The notes under the pieces: generated by a model
What the model was told of the DNA's origin: nothing
The model's database searches: none
What the model saw: the letters and a program-made list of their open reading frames with translations, nothing else
Program-made: the position numbers and the translations under genes
In this document: positions 50,539 through 61,961 of the stretch, one piece after another
Layout of the letters: each line of letters opens with the position of its first letter
How positions within the stretch are numbered: position 1 is the stretch's first letter
DNA from: Streptomyces canus 299MFChir4.1
Lineage (GTDB): Bacteria > Actinomycetota > Actinomycetes > Streptomycetales > Streptomycetaceae
Direction: 5' to 3'
Length of the DNA stretch: 64,000 nucleotides
Assembly (NCBI RefSeq): GCF_000383615.1
Contig: NZ_KB911615.1
Location: 16,606-80,605 of the forward strand

Positions 50539-51771
50539 ATGAGCGAAAGTTTCACCGACCCCGACTACGCGGCCGTGTTCCAGGCCCTGCCCGGCATGGT
50601 GGCGCTGCTGACGCCCGAGCTGGTGTACGCGGACGTCAACGAGGAGTTCCTGCGCATGGCCGGGCGTGGACGCGAGGAGGTCGTGGGCCGCTATCTCTTC
50701 GACGTCTTCCCGGACAACCCGAACGAACCCGCGTCGACCGGCATGCGCAACCTGGCCGCCTCCCTGCGCCGGGTGGTGGAGACCGGGGAGCGCGACGCCA
50801 TGGCCCTGCAGCGGTACGACGTCGAGGTGCCGGGCCGGCCGGGGGTGTGGGAGGAGCGCTACTGGAGCCCCTGCAACGCCCCGGTGCTCGGCGCGGACGG
50901 CAAGGTCCAGCTGCTCGTGCACCGGGTCGAGGAGGTCACCGAGCTGATCCGGGCCCGCGGCCCCGACGGGGACCGGGACCGCGTCCTGGAGGCCGAGCTG
51001 TACACCCGCGCCCGTGAACTCCAGGAGGTCAACGAGCGCTTGCGGCAGGCCCACGACCGTGACCGCAAGGTCGCCCTGGCCCTCCAGGAGGCCATGCTGC
51101 CCACCGGCAGGCAGACGCTGCACCACACGGCCGCCGTGCGCTACCGTCCGGCGGTCGGCGCGCTGCACGTGTGCGGCGACTGGTACGACCTGGTCGACCT
51201 GGTGGGCGGCCACCGCGTCGGCGTCTCGGTCGGTGACGTGGTGGGCCACGGTCTGGCGGCCGCCGGGGTGATGGGCCAGCTGCGCAGCGCCCTGAGCGCC
51301 GCCTCCCGGGTGGCCGAGGGCCCGGCGCAGGCCCTGGACGTGCTGGGCCGGTACGCCCATGTGGTCGACGGCGCCGAGTCCGCCACCGCGGTCACCACCT
51401 TCATCGACTTCGACCACGGCACCCTCACCTACAGCAGCGCCGGGCACCCGCCGCCGATGCTGGTGCACCCGGACGGCCGGGTGGAGTGCCTGGACAAGGC
51501 GACCGATCCGCCGCTCGACGCCCGCCCCGACCCGATGCCCCGACCGCAGGCAGCGACCACCTTCACCAGCGGCGCCACCCTCGCCCTGTACACCGACGGC
51601 CTGGTGGAGCGGCGCCGCGAGGACATCGACACAGGGCTCACCCGGCTCGCCGAGTCCCTTGCCCGGCACCGCGAGGACGACCCCGAGACCCTCGCCGACG
51701 CGGTCCTGCAGGAGCTCCTCCCGCCCGGCGGCGCCACGGACGACACGGCGCTGGTGATCGTACGGCTGTGA
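50539..51771 (+). CDS. PAS domain SpoIIE-type serine phosphatase
   Basis: A 410-residue protein: PAS domain residues about 10-145 (MVALLTPELVYADVNEEFLRMAGRGREE, core ELVYADVNEEFLRMAGR), a coiled linker (RARELQEVNERLRQAHDRDRKV) and a PP2C/SpoIIE domain with GDWYDLV near 213 and the intact metal motif VSVGDVVGHGLAAA near 233, then ATDDTALVIVRL at the end. The ATG at 50539 follows GGGAGG. It starts 58 bp after the larger SpoIIE protein gene; the two are probably expressed together and act on related partners. Confidence 0.88.
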   Translation: MSESFTDPDYAAVFQALPGMVALLTPELVYADVNEEFLRMAGRGREEVVGRYLFDVFPDNPNEPASTGMRNLAASLRRVVETGERDAMALQRYDVEVPGRPGVWEERYWSPCNAPVLGADGKVQLLVHRVEEVTELIRARGPDGDRDRVLEAELYTRARELQEVNERLRQAHDRDRKVALALQEAMLPTGRQTLHHTAAVRYRPAVGALHVCGDWYDLVDLVGGHRVGVSVGDVVGHGLAAAGVMGQLRSALSAASRVAEGPAQALDVLGRYAHVVDGAESATAVTTFIDFDHGTLTYSSAGHPPPMLVHPDGRVECLDKATDPPLDARPDPMPRPQAATTFTSGATLALYTDGLVERRREDIDTGLTRLAESLARHREDDPETLADAVLQELLPPGGATDDTALVIVRL

Positions 51772-51808
51772 ACAGGCCAAGGTCCGGTGAGAGCTGTCCT
51801 CGGCCCTG

Positions 51809-51837
51809 TTCCGGGGCCCGCCACCTGCCCCTACACT
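51809..51837 (+). promoter_or_regulatory. Candidate promoter of the acyltransferase gene
   Basis: TTCCGG (51809-51814), 17-bp spacer, TACACT (51832-51837), with the TTG start at 51914. The -10 is good; the -35 is partial. Confidence 0.35.
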
Positions 51838-51913
51838 GGCAGCCCCATCTCACGCCGGTTGACCAGCCAGAACGCGGAGTTGAGCCGTCCGCCCGACCGA
51901 GGAGCGCCCCCTC

Positions 51914-52633
51914 TTGTTCTACTACCTGCTCAAATACGTGCTGTTGGGGCCGTTGCTGAGACTGGTCTTCCGGCCTCGAATAGAGGGCCTGGAGCACATC
52001 CCGGAGTCGGGTGCGGCCATCGTCGCCGGCAACCACCTGTCGTTCTCCGACCATTTCCTGATGCCCGCGGTGCTCACGCGGCGGATCACCTTCCTGGCGA
52101 AGGCCGAGTACTTCACCGGCCCCGGTATCAAGGGCCGGCTGACCGCCTTCTTCTTCCGCAGCGCCGGGCAGATCCCGGTCGACCGCTCCGGCAAGGAGGC
52201 GGGCCAGGCCGCCATTCGCGAGGGCCTGGGCGTGCTGCGCAAGGACGAACTGCTCGGCATCTACCCGGAGGGCACCCGCTCCCACGACGGCCGCCTCTAC
52301 AAGGGCAAGGTCGGCGTCGCCGTGATGGCGCTCAGGGCGCAGGTTCCGGTCATCCCCTGCGCGATGATCGGCACCTTCGAGGCACAGCCGCCCGGCAAGG
52401 TCATCCCCAACATCCATCCCGTGGTGATCCGCTTCGGCAAGCCGCTGGACTTCTCCCGCTACGCCGGGATGGAGAACGAGAAGGCGATCCTGCGGGCCAT
52501 CACCGACGAGATCATGTACGCCATCCTGAAGCTGTCCGACCAGGAGTACGTCGACCAGTACGCGGCCGTGGTGAAAGCGGAGGAGGCCGCCGCGGCGAAG
52601 GAGCGCAAGTTCCCGCGGCTGCCGCTGAGTTGA
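51914..52633 (+). CDS. 1-acyl-sn-glycerol-3-phosphate acyltransferase (PlsC family)
   Basis: A 239-residue membrane-associated acyltransferase making phosphatidic acid. The HX4D catalytic motif is GNHLSFSDHF near residue 39, the substrate motif IYPEGTRSHDG near 115, and VPVIPCAMIGT follows. One N-terminal hydrophobic helix. The start is TTG at 51914, with GGAG 13 bases upstream; no ATG or GTG is better placed. Streptomyces have several paralogues; this one could modify other acceptors. Confidence 0.87.
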   Translation: MFYYLLKYVLLGPLLRLVFRPRIEGLEHIPESGAAIVAGNHLSFSDHFLMPAVLTRRITFLAKAEYFTGPGIKGRLTAFFFRSAGQIPVDRSGKEAGQAAIREGLGVLRKDELLGIYPEGTRSHDGRLYKGKVGVAVMALRAQVPVIPCAMIGTFEAQPPGKVIPNIHPVVIRFGKPLDFSRYAGMENEKAILRAITDEIMYAILKLSDQEYVDQYAAVVKAEEAAAAKERKFPRLPLS

Positions 52634-52692
52634 GGTCTGCTGTCGGCAGAACGCCCTGGAGGGACCGGCGGTGAGCGCCGTACCGTCGCCGC

Positions 52693-53730
52693 ATGACACG
52701 ACGTGCTGTGGTGATCGGGGCGACGGGACAGATCGGGCGGGCGGCCGTGACGGCGCTCGCCGGGGACGGCTGGGAGGTGACGGCCCTCTCCCGGGGCGGC
52801 GGACGGGACGAGAGCTGGCCCGCGCAGGTGCGCACCGCGCGGGCCGACCGGGAGGACGACGCCGCCCTGGCCGCCGCGGTGGGCGACGGCTGCGAGGTCG
52901 TGGTGGACCTGGTCGCCTACGGGCCCGCGCACGCACGGCAGTTGGTGGCTCTGGCCGACCGCGTGGGCTCAGCCGTGGTGGTCTCCAGCATCTCGGTGTA
53001 CGAGGACGACAAGGGCCGCAATTTCGACACTCAGGGCGAGCCGGACGGCTTCCCGGAGTACCCGGTGCCCCTGACCGAGGAGCAGCGGACCGTCACTCCG
53101 GGCGAGACCTCGTACAGCACCCGCAAGGCGGGGCTTGAGCGTGACCTCCTCGCGGCCGGGGAGCGGTTGCCCGCCACGCTGCTGCGGGCCGGTGCGATCC
53201 ACGGACCGCACTGCCGGACGCCGCGCGAGCTCTACTTCGTCAAGCGCAACCTGGACGGCCGGACCCGGCGGATTCTCCCCTTCGGCGGGCAGAGCCGTTT
53301 CCATTCCGCGAGCGTCCACAACATCACCGAGCTGATCCGGCTCGCGGCCGCGCAACCGGGCACCCGGGCCCTGAACGCCGTGGATCCGCAGGCCCCGACG
53401 GTGGCGGAGATCGCCGGCGCGATCGACGCCGTGATGGGCGTGGAGACGGAGACGGTCCTGCTGGACGGGCCGCCGCCGTCGCCGACCGTGGGCGACACCC
53501 CGTGGTCGGTGCCCGTGCCGGTCGTCTGCGACATGTCCGCCGCCGAACGGGAGTTGGGCTACCGGGCGGTGGTGCGCTACGCGGACCGGCTGCCGGAGAC
53601 GGTCGCCTGGATCGAGGGCCACCTGGCCGGACGGGACTGGCGGGAGGCGTACCCGAGGATGTTCCAGACCTACGGCGACCTCTTCGACTACGCGGCGGAG
53701 GACGCGTATCTGGAGTCGCTCGGGGCATGA
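52693..53730 (+). CDS. NAD-dependent epimerase/dehydratase family protein
   Basis: A 345-residue short-chain-type reductase with N-terminal Rossmann motif VVIGATGQIGRAAVTALAGDG. The substrate half has SVYEDDKGRNFDTQG and SYSTRKAGLERDL, the latter giving the YxxxK pair of extended SDRs (Ser-Tyr-x-x-Arg-Lys). A nucleotide-sugar or similar substrate is likely but not identified. ATG at 52693. A strong hairpin follows its stop. Confidence 0.82.
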   Translation: MTRRAVVIGATGQIGRAAVTALAGDGWEVTALSRGGGRDESWPAQVRTARADREDDAALAAAVGDGCEVVVDLVAYGPAHARQLVALADRVGSAVVVSSISVYEDDKGRNFDTQGEPDGFPEYPVPLTEEQRTVTPGETSYSTRKAGLERDLLAAGERLPATLLRAGAIHGPHCRTPRELYFVKRNLDGRTRRILPFGGQSRFHSASVHNITELIRLAAAQPGTRALNAVDPQAPTVAEIAGAIDAVMGVETETVLLDGPPPSPTVGDTPWSVPVPVVCDMSAAERELGYRAVVRYADRLPETVAWIEGHLAGRDWREAYPRMFQTYGDLFDYAAEDAYLESLGA

Positions 53731-53733
53731 GAA

Positions 53734-53760
53734 GAGGCGGCCGGTGGCTCCGGCCGCCTC
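53734..53760. terminator. Bidirectional terminator between convergent genes
   Basis: Perfect 11-bp stem (53734-53744 with 53750-53760), five-base loop, 3 bp after the epimerase stop and 15 bp after the stop of the convergent peptidase gene. It would serve both. Confidence 0.75.
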
Positions 53761-53775
53761 ATACCGTCGTACGTG

Positions 53776-55389
53776 CTACGGCTTCGGCGTGGCGTGCGGG
53801 GCGCAGGTCACGTCGGCCTTGTCCAGCTTGCCGGTGAGCAGGTAGGCGTCCACCCGGGGGTTGATGCACGGGTTGACCAGACCGGTCACACCGTGGGAGC
53901 CCGCGTCCTTCTCGGTGATGAGGCGGGAGCCCTTGAAGCGCTTGTGCAGTTCGACGCCGCCGTCGTACGGGGTGGCCGCGTCACGCTCGGACTGCACGAT
54001 CAGCACGCCGGGCAGACCCTTGCCGGTCCTGACGGTCACCGGGGTCTGCTGCTTGACCGGCCAGGTGGCGCAGGGCAGGTTCAGCCAGGCGTTGGCCCAG
54101 GTCATGAACGGGTACTTCGTGTGGAGCGCGGTGTTGTCGCGGTCCCACTTCTTCCAGCTGGTGGGCCACTTGGCGTCGGTGCACTCGACGGCCGTGTAGA
54201 CGGCGTTGCCGTTCTCCGAGGAGATGTTGCCCGCGGTGTCCGTGAGGTCCGGGGCTGCCGCGTCGACCAGCGCCTGGGTGTCACCGGCGAAGTACTTGCC
54301 GAACACCGTCGCGACCGGCACCCACGAGGAGTCGTAGTACGGGGCGCTCTGGAAGAAGCCGATCAGCTCGGCCGGGCCGACGACCCCGCCGATGGGGTTC
54401 TTCTTGGCGGTGGCCCGCAGTTCGAGCCACTTGGCCTCGACCGCGGCCCGGGTGGTGCCGAGGTGGAAGGCGGCGTCGTTGGCGGCGACCCAGTCCTCCC
54501 AGTCCTTCCAGCGGCCCTCGAAGGCGATGTCCTGGTCGAGGTTGGCCTCGTACCAGATCTTCTCCTTGGACGGGTTGACCACGCTGTCGACGACCATGCG
54601 GCGCACGTGGCCGGGGTACATCGTGCCGTAGACGGCGCCGATGTAGGTGCCGTAGGAGACGCCCAGGTAGTTGAGCTTCTTCTCGCCGAGCGCGGCACGG
54701 ATGACGTCCAGGTCGCGGACGGTGTTGGGCGTGGTCATCTGCTGGAGCATCGCCTTGCCGGTGCGCTCGGCGCAGCCCTCGGCGTACTCACTGGCCAGCT
54801 TGCGCTGGGCGCGCTTGTCGGCCTCGCTGTCCGGCACCGGGTCCATCTTGGGCGCCTTCACGAACTCCTGCGGGTCCATGCAGGAGATGGGCGCGGAGTG
54901 GCCGACACCGCGCGGGTCGAAGCCCACGAAGTCGTAGGCCTTGGCCGCGTTCGCCCAGATCGCGTTCTTGTTGACGACGCGGAGCGGGAACCGCATGCCC
55001 GAGCCGCCCGGTCCGCCCGGGTTGTAGACGAGGGCGCCCTGGCGCTCCGCCGTGGTGCCGGTGTTGCCGATGTGGTCGACGGCGAGCTTGATCTGCTTGC
55101 CGTTCGGCTTCGCGTAGTCCAGCGGCACACTGACCCAGCCGCACTGGACCGGCTTCGCGATCCCCCAGTCGGCGGGGCAGTCCGCCCAGTCGATGCCGGC
55201 CTTCGCGGCGCGGGCCGCGGCGAGCGCGGCACCGACCGCCTCACGTTCCTGTCCGTGCCGGGCCGTCCTGTCGGACGTGTTGGCGCCGGACGCGGGTGCC
55301 GCGACGGCACCCGATATGAGTGTGGCCGTGATGAGCACGCCGGCCGAACCGAGTGCCGTGGTGCGCCACTTCGGTCTCGTCTCCCTCAA
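53776..55389 (-). CDS. Secreted tripeptidyl aminopeptidase-like alpha/beta hydrolase
   Basis: A 537-residue exported serine peptidase of the Tap/SlpD group. Signal peptide residues 1-36 (RPKWRTTALGSAGVLITATL, then ASGA). Nucleophile in YLGVSYGTYIGAVYG near 245, oxyanion region YNPGGPGGSG near 122, catalytic aspartate in VQSERDAATPYDGG near 470 and histidine in DAGSHGVTG near 498; the C-terminal TAP domain ends CINPRVDAYLLTG. Start TTG at 55389 with GAGGG seven bases upstream. The ribosome site lies inside a palindrome. Confidence 0.87.
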   Translation of the reverse strand: MRETRPKWRTTALGSAGVLITATLISGAVAAPASGANTSDRTARHGQEREAVGAALAAARAAKAGIDWADCPADWGIAKPVQCGWVSVPLDYAKPNGKQIKLAVDHIGNTGTTAERQGALVYNPGGPGGSGMRFPLRVVNKNAIWANAAKAYDFVGFDPRGVGHSAPISCMDPQEFVKAPKMDPVPDSEADKRAQRKLASEYAEGCAERTGKAMLQQMTTPNTVRDLDVIRAALGEKKLNYLGVSYGTYIGAVYGTMYPGHVRRMVVDSVVNPSKEKIWYEANLDQDIAFEGRWKDWEDWVAANDAAFHLGTTRAAVEAKWLELRATAKKNPIGGVVGPAELIGFFQSAPYYDSSWVPVATVFGKYFAGDTQALVDAAAPDLTDTAGNISSENGNAVYTAVECTDAKWPTSWKKWDRDNTALHTKYPFMTWANAWLNLPCATWPVKQQTPVTVRTGKGLPGVLIVQSERDAATPYDGGVELHKRFKGSRLITEKDAGSHGVTGLVNPCINPRVDAYLLTGKLDKADVTCAPHATPKP

Positions 55390-55401
55390 GAGGGATCCCT
55401 C
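55382..55401. promoter_or_regulatory. Alternating inverted repeats over the peptidase ribosome site
   Basis: TCCCTC-AA-GAGGGA-TCCCTC: the central GAGGGA can pair with either flank. 55390-55401 is a perfect 12-bp palindrome containing the minus-strand ribosome site; the other pairing covers the TTG start. This may hinder or switch translation initiation; functional role is inferred. Confidence 0.35.
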
Positions 55402-55517
55402 CCCGTACGTCGATTCGATTCGTACGGGGATCCTCGTGGTTGTGAAGTCGCTGTGAACAGGGTTTGTTGGGCTTCTTTGCCAATCCGATAAACGGAAGAA
55501 CCTGTTCGCTCGGCGGA

Positions 55518-56281
55518 CTACGGGACGAGTGCCGCCAGCGCCGCGTCCAGCAGCCGGCGCAGCAGCAGGGCGTCCGGGGCCACGGCGGTGACGAGCGCGG
55601 CGGGTCCGGCGAGGGGCATGACGGCGGCGCCCTCGCCGAGCACCCGTGCCGGCACCGGCTCGTCGGCGAACTCCGGCCGTACGACGAGGAGCTGGCCGAC
55701 CGCCCGGTGACCCGCGAGCACGGCCGGGCCGTCCCAGCCGCCCGGCGCCCCGGGTCCGCAGGCCAGCTCCTGGTCGAGCACGGTCCGTCCCGCGACCCGC
55801 AGCACGAGCCGGCTGGTGAGCCGCCCGGGCTCCTCCCCCACCCGCCCGAGGACCTGCTCCTCCCGCAGCACGAGCCGGGCCGTCGCGCCGAGGTCGATCC
55901 GCGTGCCGACATACAGGTCGCTGCCGCCCGCGCAGATCAACTGCTCGGGCAGCCAGTGCAGTTCGCCCCCGTCGGCGACGGTGAGCCGTACGTCGTAGCG
56001 GGCCTCGCCCTTGGTCTGCCCCGGCAGGGCGATGGTGGCGGCGGCCGATCCGACGCGCAGCCGGGCGCCCTCCCGGACGTCGGCGGCCACGGTGAAGTGG
56101 TCGCCGCCTAGAGGTCCGCTCATCGCGCCGACGAGCATGACCCGCGGCTCCGCGCCGCTCCCCCGGGTCCGTCGCAGCGCCAGCGGCCCGTCGCTCTCCA
56201 GCACGGGCAGGGCCGTGCCGCCGCGCCCGTCGTCGCGCGCGACCATCCGGGCGGTGGCCCGCACCCCGGCCACGGCCGCGG

Positions 56282-56294
<13 letters not shown>
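55518..56294 (-). CDS. ureD: Urease accessory protein UreD
   Basis: A 258-residue chaperone that docks on apo-urease for nickel insertion. Moderately conserved family; recognisable MLVGAMSGPLGGDHFTVAADV near residue 50, GARLRVGSAAATIALPG, and ELHWLPEQLICAGGSDLYVGT (core HWLPEQLICAGGSD). ATG at 56294 overlaps the ureG stop region by 13 bp. Last gene of the urease operon. Confidence 0.88.
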
Positions 56295-56959
<665 letters not shown>

Positions 56960-56994
56960 GTACGGCTCCTCTGGTTTCGTGATCGGGTGCGGGT

Positions 56995-57057
56995 GGGTGG
57001 GGGCTGGTCGCGCCCCGCGGCGAAGCCGCATATCGATGCAGCCCCGCGCCCCCAACC
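56995..57057. repeat. Streptomyces interspersed repeat, variant copy inside the urease operon
   Basis: GGGTGGGGGCTGGTCGCG at the left and GCCCCGCGCCCCC at the right match the ends of copies 1 and 2, but the middle is replaced by about 27 bp including CGGCGAAGCCGCATATCGAT. It fills the ureF-ureG spacer and contains the hairpin GCGGC-GAA-GCCGC (57017-57029). Confidence 0.6.
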
Positions 57058-57074
57058 GGGTTACCTGAGCGCCC

Positions 57075-57748
57075 CTATGACGCGAACAGGCGTACTGGCC
57101 ATGCCGCATGTGCCTCCGCGGCGATTTCCAGCAAGGGCGCCGAGGCGGCGGGCAGCGAGTCGGGCCCCTCGTCGACAGCCCGCCGCGCCGCCTCCACCGC
57201 CTGGTCCGCGACGCGGTCCAACTCCGGTGCCAGCCGCGCCAGTGCACCCGTCGCGTCGAAGGGGTCCAGGCTCAGCAACCGCACCGTCGCCGACGCCGGG
57301 CCGCTGACGCTCTCGTACGCCGCGCAGTAGGCCGCGTCCAGGGGCTCCAGGCCCGCCGCCCGGGCCGCCAGGCCCAGCACGACCGGCTGGTGGGCTCCCT
57401 TGGGGAACTCCGTTGCCACTGCATCGAGTTCAGCGGACGGCCAGGTCGCCCGGGCCGCCCGCATCAGCTGTCGGCCCAGCTTGCGTGCGGCCGCCCGAAG
57501 CGCGGGGGAGGGTGTGCGGGCGTCCGCTGCCTCGTTCAACTGCCGTGGGTCGACACCGAGTACGGCCGCCGCGGCGAGCGCCGCCGAGACCAGCCCGGTC
57601 GTGTGCAACCGTCCCCGGCAGAAGGACTCCAGACCCTCTGCCCCGGTGATCCGCCCCGCCTTGACGGCCGCCTCGGCCCCGCCGGAGTGCGCGTGCCCTC
57701 CGGCGGGGAACCGGCCGTCGGCCAGGACCAGAAGTGCGGCCCTGGACA

Positions 57749-57749
<1 letters not shown>
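57075..57749 (-). CDS. ureF: Urease accessory protein UreF
   Basis: A 224-residue helical accessory protein that joins UreD and gates UreG. Typical start ALLVLADGRFPAGGHAHSGGAEAAV and central LGRQLMRAARATWP, then HQPVVLGLAARAAGL. ATG at 57749 shares one base with the ureC stop (TGATG), so translation is coupled. Confidence 0.9.
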
Positions 57750-59462
<1,713 letters not shown>

Positions 59463-59470
<8 letters not shown>

Positions 59471-59774
59471 CGAGGGCACCTCCGGTCTCCCCGCGCAGCC
59501 CCGGCACCACGCGGGCGCCGGCGAGCGGGACGAGTTCCACGTCGACGGGGATCCCGGGCTCGAAGCGCACGGCGGTGCCGGCGGCGACGTTCAGCCGCTT
59601 GCCGCGGGCCGCCGCCCGGTCGAACTCCAGGCCGGGGTTGGTCTCGGCGAAGTGGTAGTGGGAGCCGACCTGGACGGGCCGGTCGGCGGCGTTGAGGACG
59701 GTCAGCCGGGTGACCTCACGGCCCTCGTTGTAGGCAATCGGCCCGTCGGCGAAGAGGATCTCTCCGGGAATCAT
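59463..59774 (-). CDS. ureB: Urease beta subunit
   Basis: A 103-residue structural subunit: IPGEILFADGPIAYNEGRE at the start, VGSHYHFAETNPGLEFDR in the middle, RFEPG near 75. ATG at 59774 has GAGGGG upstream; a TTG one codon earlier is unlikely. Nine bp after ureA and overlapping ureC. Confidence 0.93.
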
Positions 59775-59783
59775 CAAGGCCCC

Positions 59784-60086
59784 TCAGACGATCGGGTCGT
59801 GGACGGTGACGAGCTTGGTGCCGTCCGGGAAGGTCGCCTCGACCTGGACGTCGTGGATCATCTCGGGGATGCCCTCCATGACGTCGTCACGGGTCAGCAG
59901 CTTCCGCCCGGAGGACATGAGTTCGGCGACGGTACGGCCGTCACGCGCGCCTTCGAGGATGTGGGACGTGATGAGGGCGACCGCCTCGGGGTGGTTGAGC
60001 CTGAGCCCGCGGGCCCGGCGCTTCTCGGCCACGTCGGCCGCCACGTGGATGAGCAGCCTCTCTTGCTCGTGCGGGGTCAGTTGCAC
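59784..60086 (-). CDS. ureA: Urease gamma subunit
   Basis: A 100-residue structural subunit, canonical length with the start at GTG 60086 (QLTPHEQERLLIHVAADVAEKR onward; shown in part). GAGG lies six bases upstream of that GTG; the earlier GTG at 60098 would add four unconserved residues. C-terminal EATFPDGTKLVTVHDPI is typical. First gene of ureABCFGD. Confidence 0.93.
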   Translation of the reverse strand: MQLTPHEQERLLIHVAADVAEKRRARGLRLNHPEAVALITSHILEGARDGRTVAELMSSGRKLLTRDDVMEGIPEMIHDVQVEATFPDGTKLVTVHDPIV

Positions 60087-60218
60087 GTCCCACCTCACAG
60101 TCCTCGCTCCGGACCGTGCGGGGCCCGGTTGCCTCAGCCCCGGGGCAAAGTCCCTGGTGGCGTGGATCCGCAGGCTAGTTGGATCCGGTTTCAGGGGTGT
60201 TAACCGAGCCGTGATCCA

Positions 60219-60848
60219 TTAACGCGTGCCGACTTCGTCCCGCACGCTCATCAGCGCCCGCAGACCGTCACCGAGGACCTCGGCGGGCGTCGGCCCGAAC
60301 AGCGCCTGCTGGGCGAGGAAGCCCATCGAGGCCGCCATCATCGTGCGGGCCACGTGCTCCGGGGATACGTCCGACCGCATCGTCCCGGCGTCCTGGTACG
60401 CCCCGACGATCCGCGACCATGTCTCGCGCACGGCGCCGTAGCCCTCGCGCAGGAGGGCCGCGAGCTCCTCGTTGCGGAGCGTCTCGGTCCACACCTGGAC
60501 GACCAGCCGCGGGAACGCCGGACGCCCGTCGACGGTCACGGACTCATTGGTGGCGAGGACGCGGCTGAGCATCGACGTCACCAGGAGGTCCGGAGGCGGG
60601 GGCGGGCTGCTGCGGGCCGCCTCCTCGAAACTCTCGTGGACCTGGCCGAGCACCTCCCCGACGATCGCGGCGATGAGCTCCTCCTTGCCGCTGAAGTAGC
60701 GGTACACGGCCCCGGCCGAGAGGTCGACCTCCTTCAGGACGTCCTGCATGGACGTGGCGTGGAAGCCGTTGCGGGCGAAGCAGACCGCCGCGCCGTCGAG
60801 GATCTGCCGACGTCTGGCGTCGAGGTGTGCCTGGGATACGCGAGCCAT
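60219..60848 (-). CDS. TetR family transcriptional regulator
   Basis: A 209-residue regulator: helix-turn-helix residues about 10-55 (TSMQDVLKEVDLSAGAVYRYFSGKEELI, recognition part SAGAVYRYFSGKEE) and helical ligand domain. ATG at 60848. Two near-identical operator-like sequences lie in the 126-bp gap to the divergent membrane-protein gene. Likely autoregulated and controlling that gene. Confidence 0.9.
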   Translation of the reverse strand: MARVSQAHLDARRRQILDGAAVCFARNGFHATSMQDVLKEVDLSAGAVYRYFSGKEELIAAIVGEVLGQVHESFEEAARSSPPPPPDLLVTSMLSRVLATNESVTVDGRPAFPRLVVQVWTETLRNEELAALLREGYGAVRETWSRIVGAYQDAGTMRSDVSPEHVARTMMAASMGFLAQQALFGPTPAEVLGDGLRALMSVRDEVGTR

Positions 60849-60860
60849 GGCGCCCAACGT

Positions 60861-60938
60861 AAAACGAACATTCCTTCTTGACAAGGGGCGCGGACGGCGA
60901 GACGGTGTTCGCGAGACCAAAACGAACGATCCTTCTTT
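60861..60938. promoter_or_regulatory. Duplicated TetR-type operators
   Basis: AAAACGAACATTCCTTCTT (60861-60879) and AAAACGAACGATCCTTCTTT (60919-60938) are direct repeats 58 bp apart. Each is an imperfect palindrome around AAACGAAC / TTCCTT. A plus-strand TTGACA (60878-60883) directly follows the first copy. The pair flanks both divergent promoters. Binding by the adjacent TetR is inferred. Confidence 0.6.
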
Positions 60939-60974
60939 TTAGCGGGGCTCGACCGGGCCCCGGAGAGGACCACC

Positions 60975-61961
60975 ATGTCCACCCGTCGCATGATCGCGGT
61001 CGTCGTCCTGGTGCCGCTGCTCGCCGCGCTGGCCCTGTGGGCCTTCGCCTGGCCCGCCGCCCGCACCGCCCCGCGCGACCTGCCGCTCGGCGTGGCCGGG
61101 CCGCCCGCCGCGACCGCACAGGTGGAGCAGGGGCTCCGGCAGCACAAGGGCGCCTTCGAGCTCCACCGCTACACCGACGAGGGGGCCGCGCGGGCGGCGA
61201 TCGAGGACCGGACCGTATACGGCGCGGTCGTCGTCACCCCGCAGGGCCCGGAACTGCTCACCGCGTCGGCGGCGAGCCCGGTCGTGGCCCAGCTCCTCCA
61301 GCAGGCCGTGACCCGGCAGGTCGCGGCGAGCGGCGCCGAGGTGAGGACCGTGGACGTCGTCCCGGCCCCTGCGTCAGACCCCAGGGGCGCGGCCCTGAGC
61401 TCGTCCGTGCTGCCGCTGGCACTGAGCGGCATCATCGCGGCCGCGCTCGTGACCCTGCTCGGACTGCGCGGCGCGCGTGCCGTGACCGCGCTGATCGTCG
61501 CCGCCGCACTGGTGGGCCTCATCGCGGCCGCGCTGGCCCACAGCTGGCTCGGCACCCTCACCGGCAACTGGTGGGCGGAGGCGGGGACGCTCGCTCTGGC
61601 GATGCTGGCGGTGAGCGCGGCCGCCGCGGGACTCGCCGCCCTGGTCGGGCCCGCGGGCGTCGGCGCCGTCGCGTTCCTGGTGATGTTCCTCGGCAACCCG
61701 TTCGCCGGCGCCGCCTCGGCGCCACAGCTGCTGCCCGAGCCGGTGGGCACCATCGGCCAGTGGCTGCCGCCGGGCGCGAGCGCGACCCTGCTGCGCTCGG
61801 TGTCCTTCTTCGACGGCGCGGCAGCGACGGGCCCCGCCCTGACCCTGACGTGGTGGGCCGCGCTGGGTCTGGGTGCCGTAGTGCTGGGGAACGCCCTGAA
61901 GTCCCGGACGAAGCACGCCACACCGGCCGCCGACGAGCGCGCACTCACGCCGGTCGGCTGA
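60975..61961 (+). CDS. Multi-pass membrane protein (ABC-2 permease / YhgE-like)
   Basis: A 328-residue membrane protein: one N-terminal helix (IAVVVLVPLLAALALWAFAW), an external domain of about 110 residues (RDLPLGVAGPP, GAVVVTPQGPELLT), then five or six helices, ending in a short cytoplasmic tail. The layout resembles ABC-2-type permeases and Pip/YhgE proteins, without an ATPase gene alongside. ATG at 60975 after GGAGAGGACC. Controlled probably by the divergent TetR. Its 3' portion, near LPEPVGTIGQWLPPGASAT (61731-61787), recurs as relics downstream. Confidence 0.75.
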   Translation: MSTRRMIAVVVLVPLLAALALWAFAWPAARTAPRDLPLGVAGPPAATAQVEQGLRQHKGAFELHRYTDEGAARAAIEDRTVYGAVVVTPQGPELLTASAASPVVAQLLQQAVTRQVAASGAEVRTVDVVPAPASDPRGAALSSSVLPLALSGIIAAALVTLLGLRGARAVTALIVAAALVGLIAAALAHSWLGTLTGNWWAEAGTLALAMLAVSAAAAGLAALVGPAGVGAVAFLVMFLGNPFAGAASAPQLLPEPVGTIGQWLPPGASATLLRSVSFFDGAAATGPALTLTWWAALGLGAVVLGNALKSRTKHATPAADERALTPVG

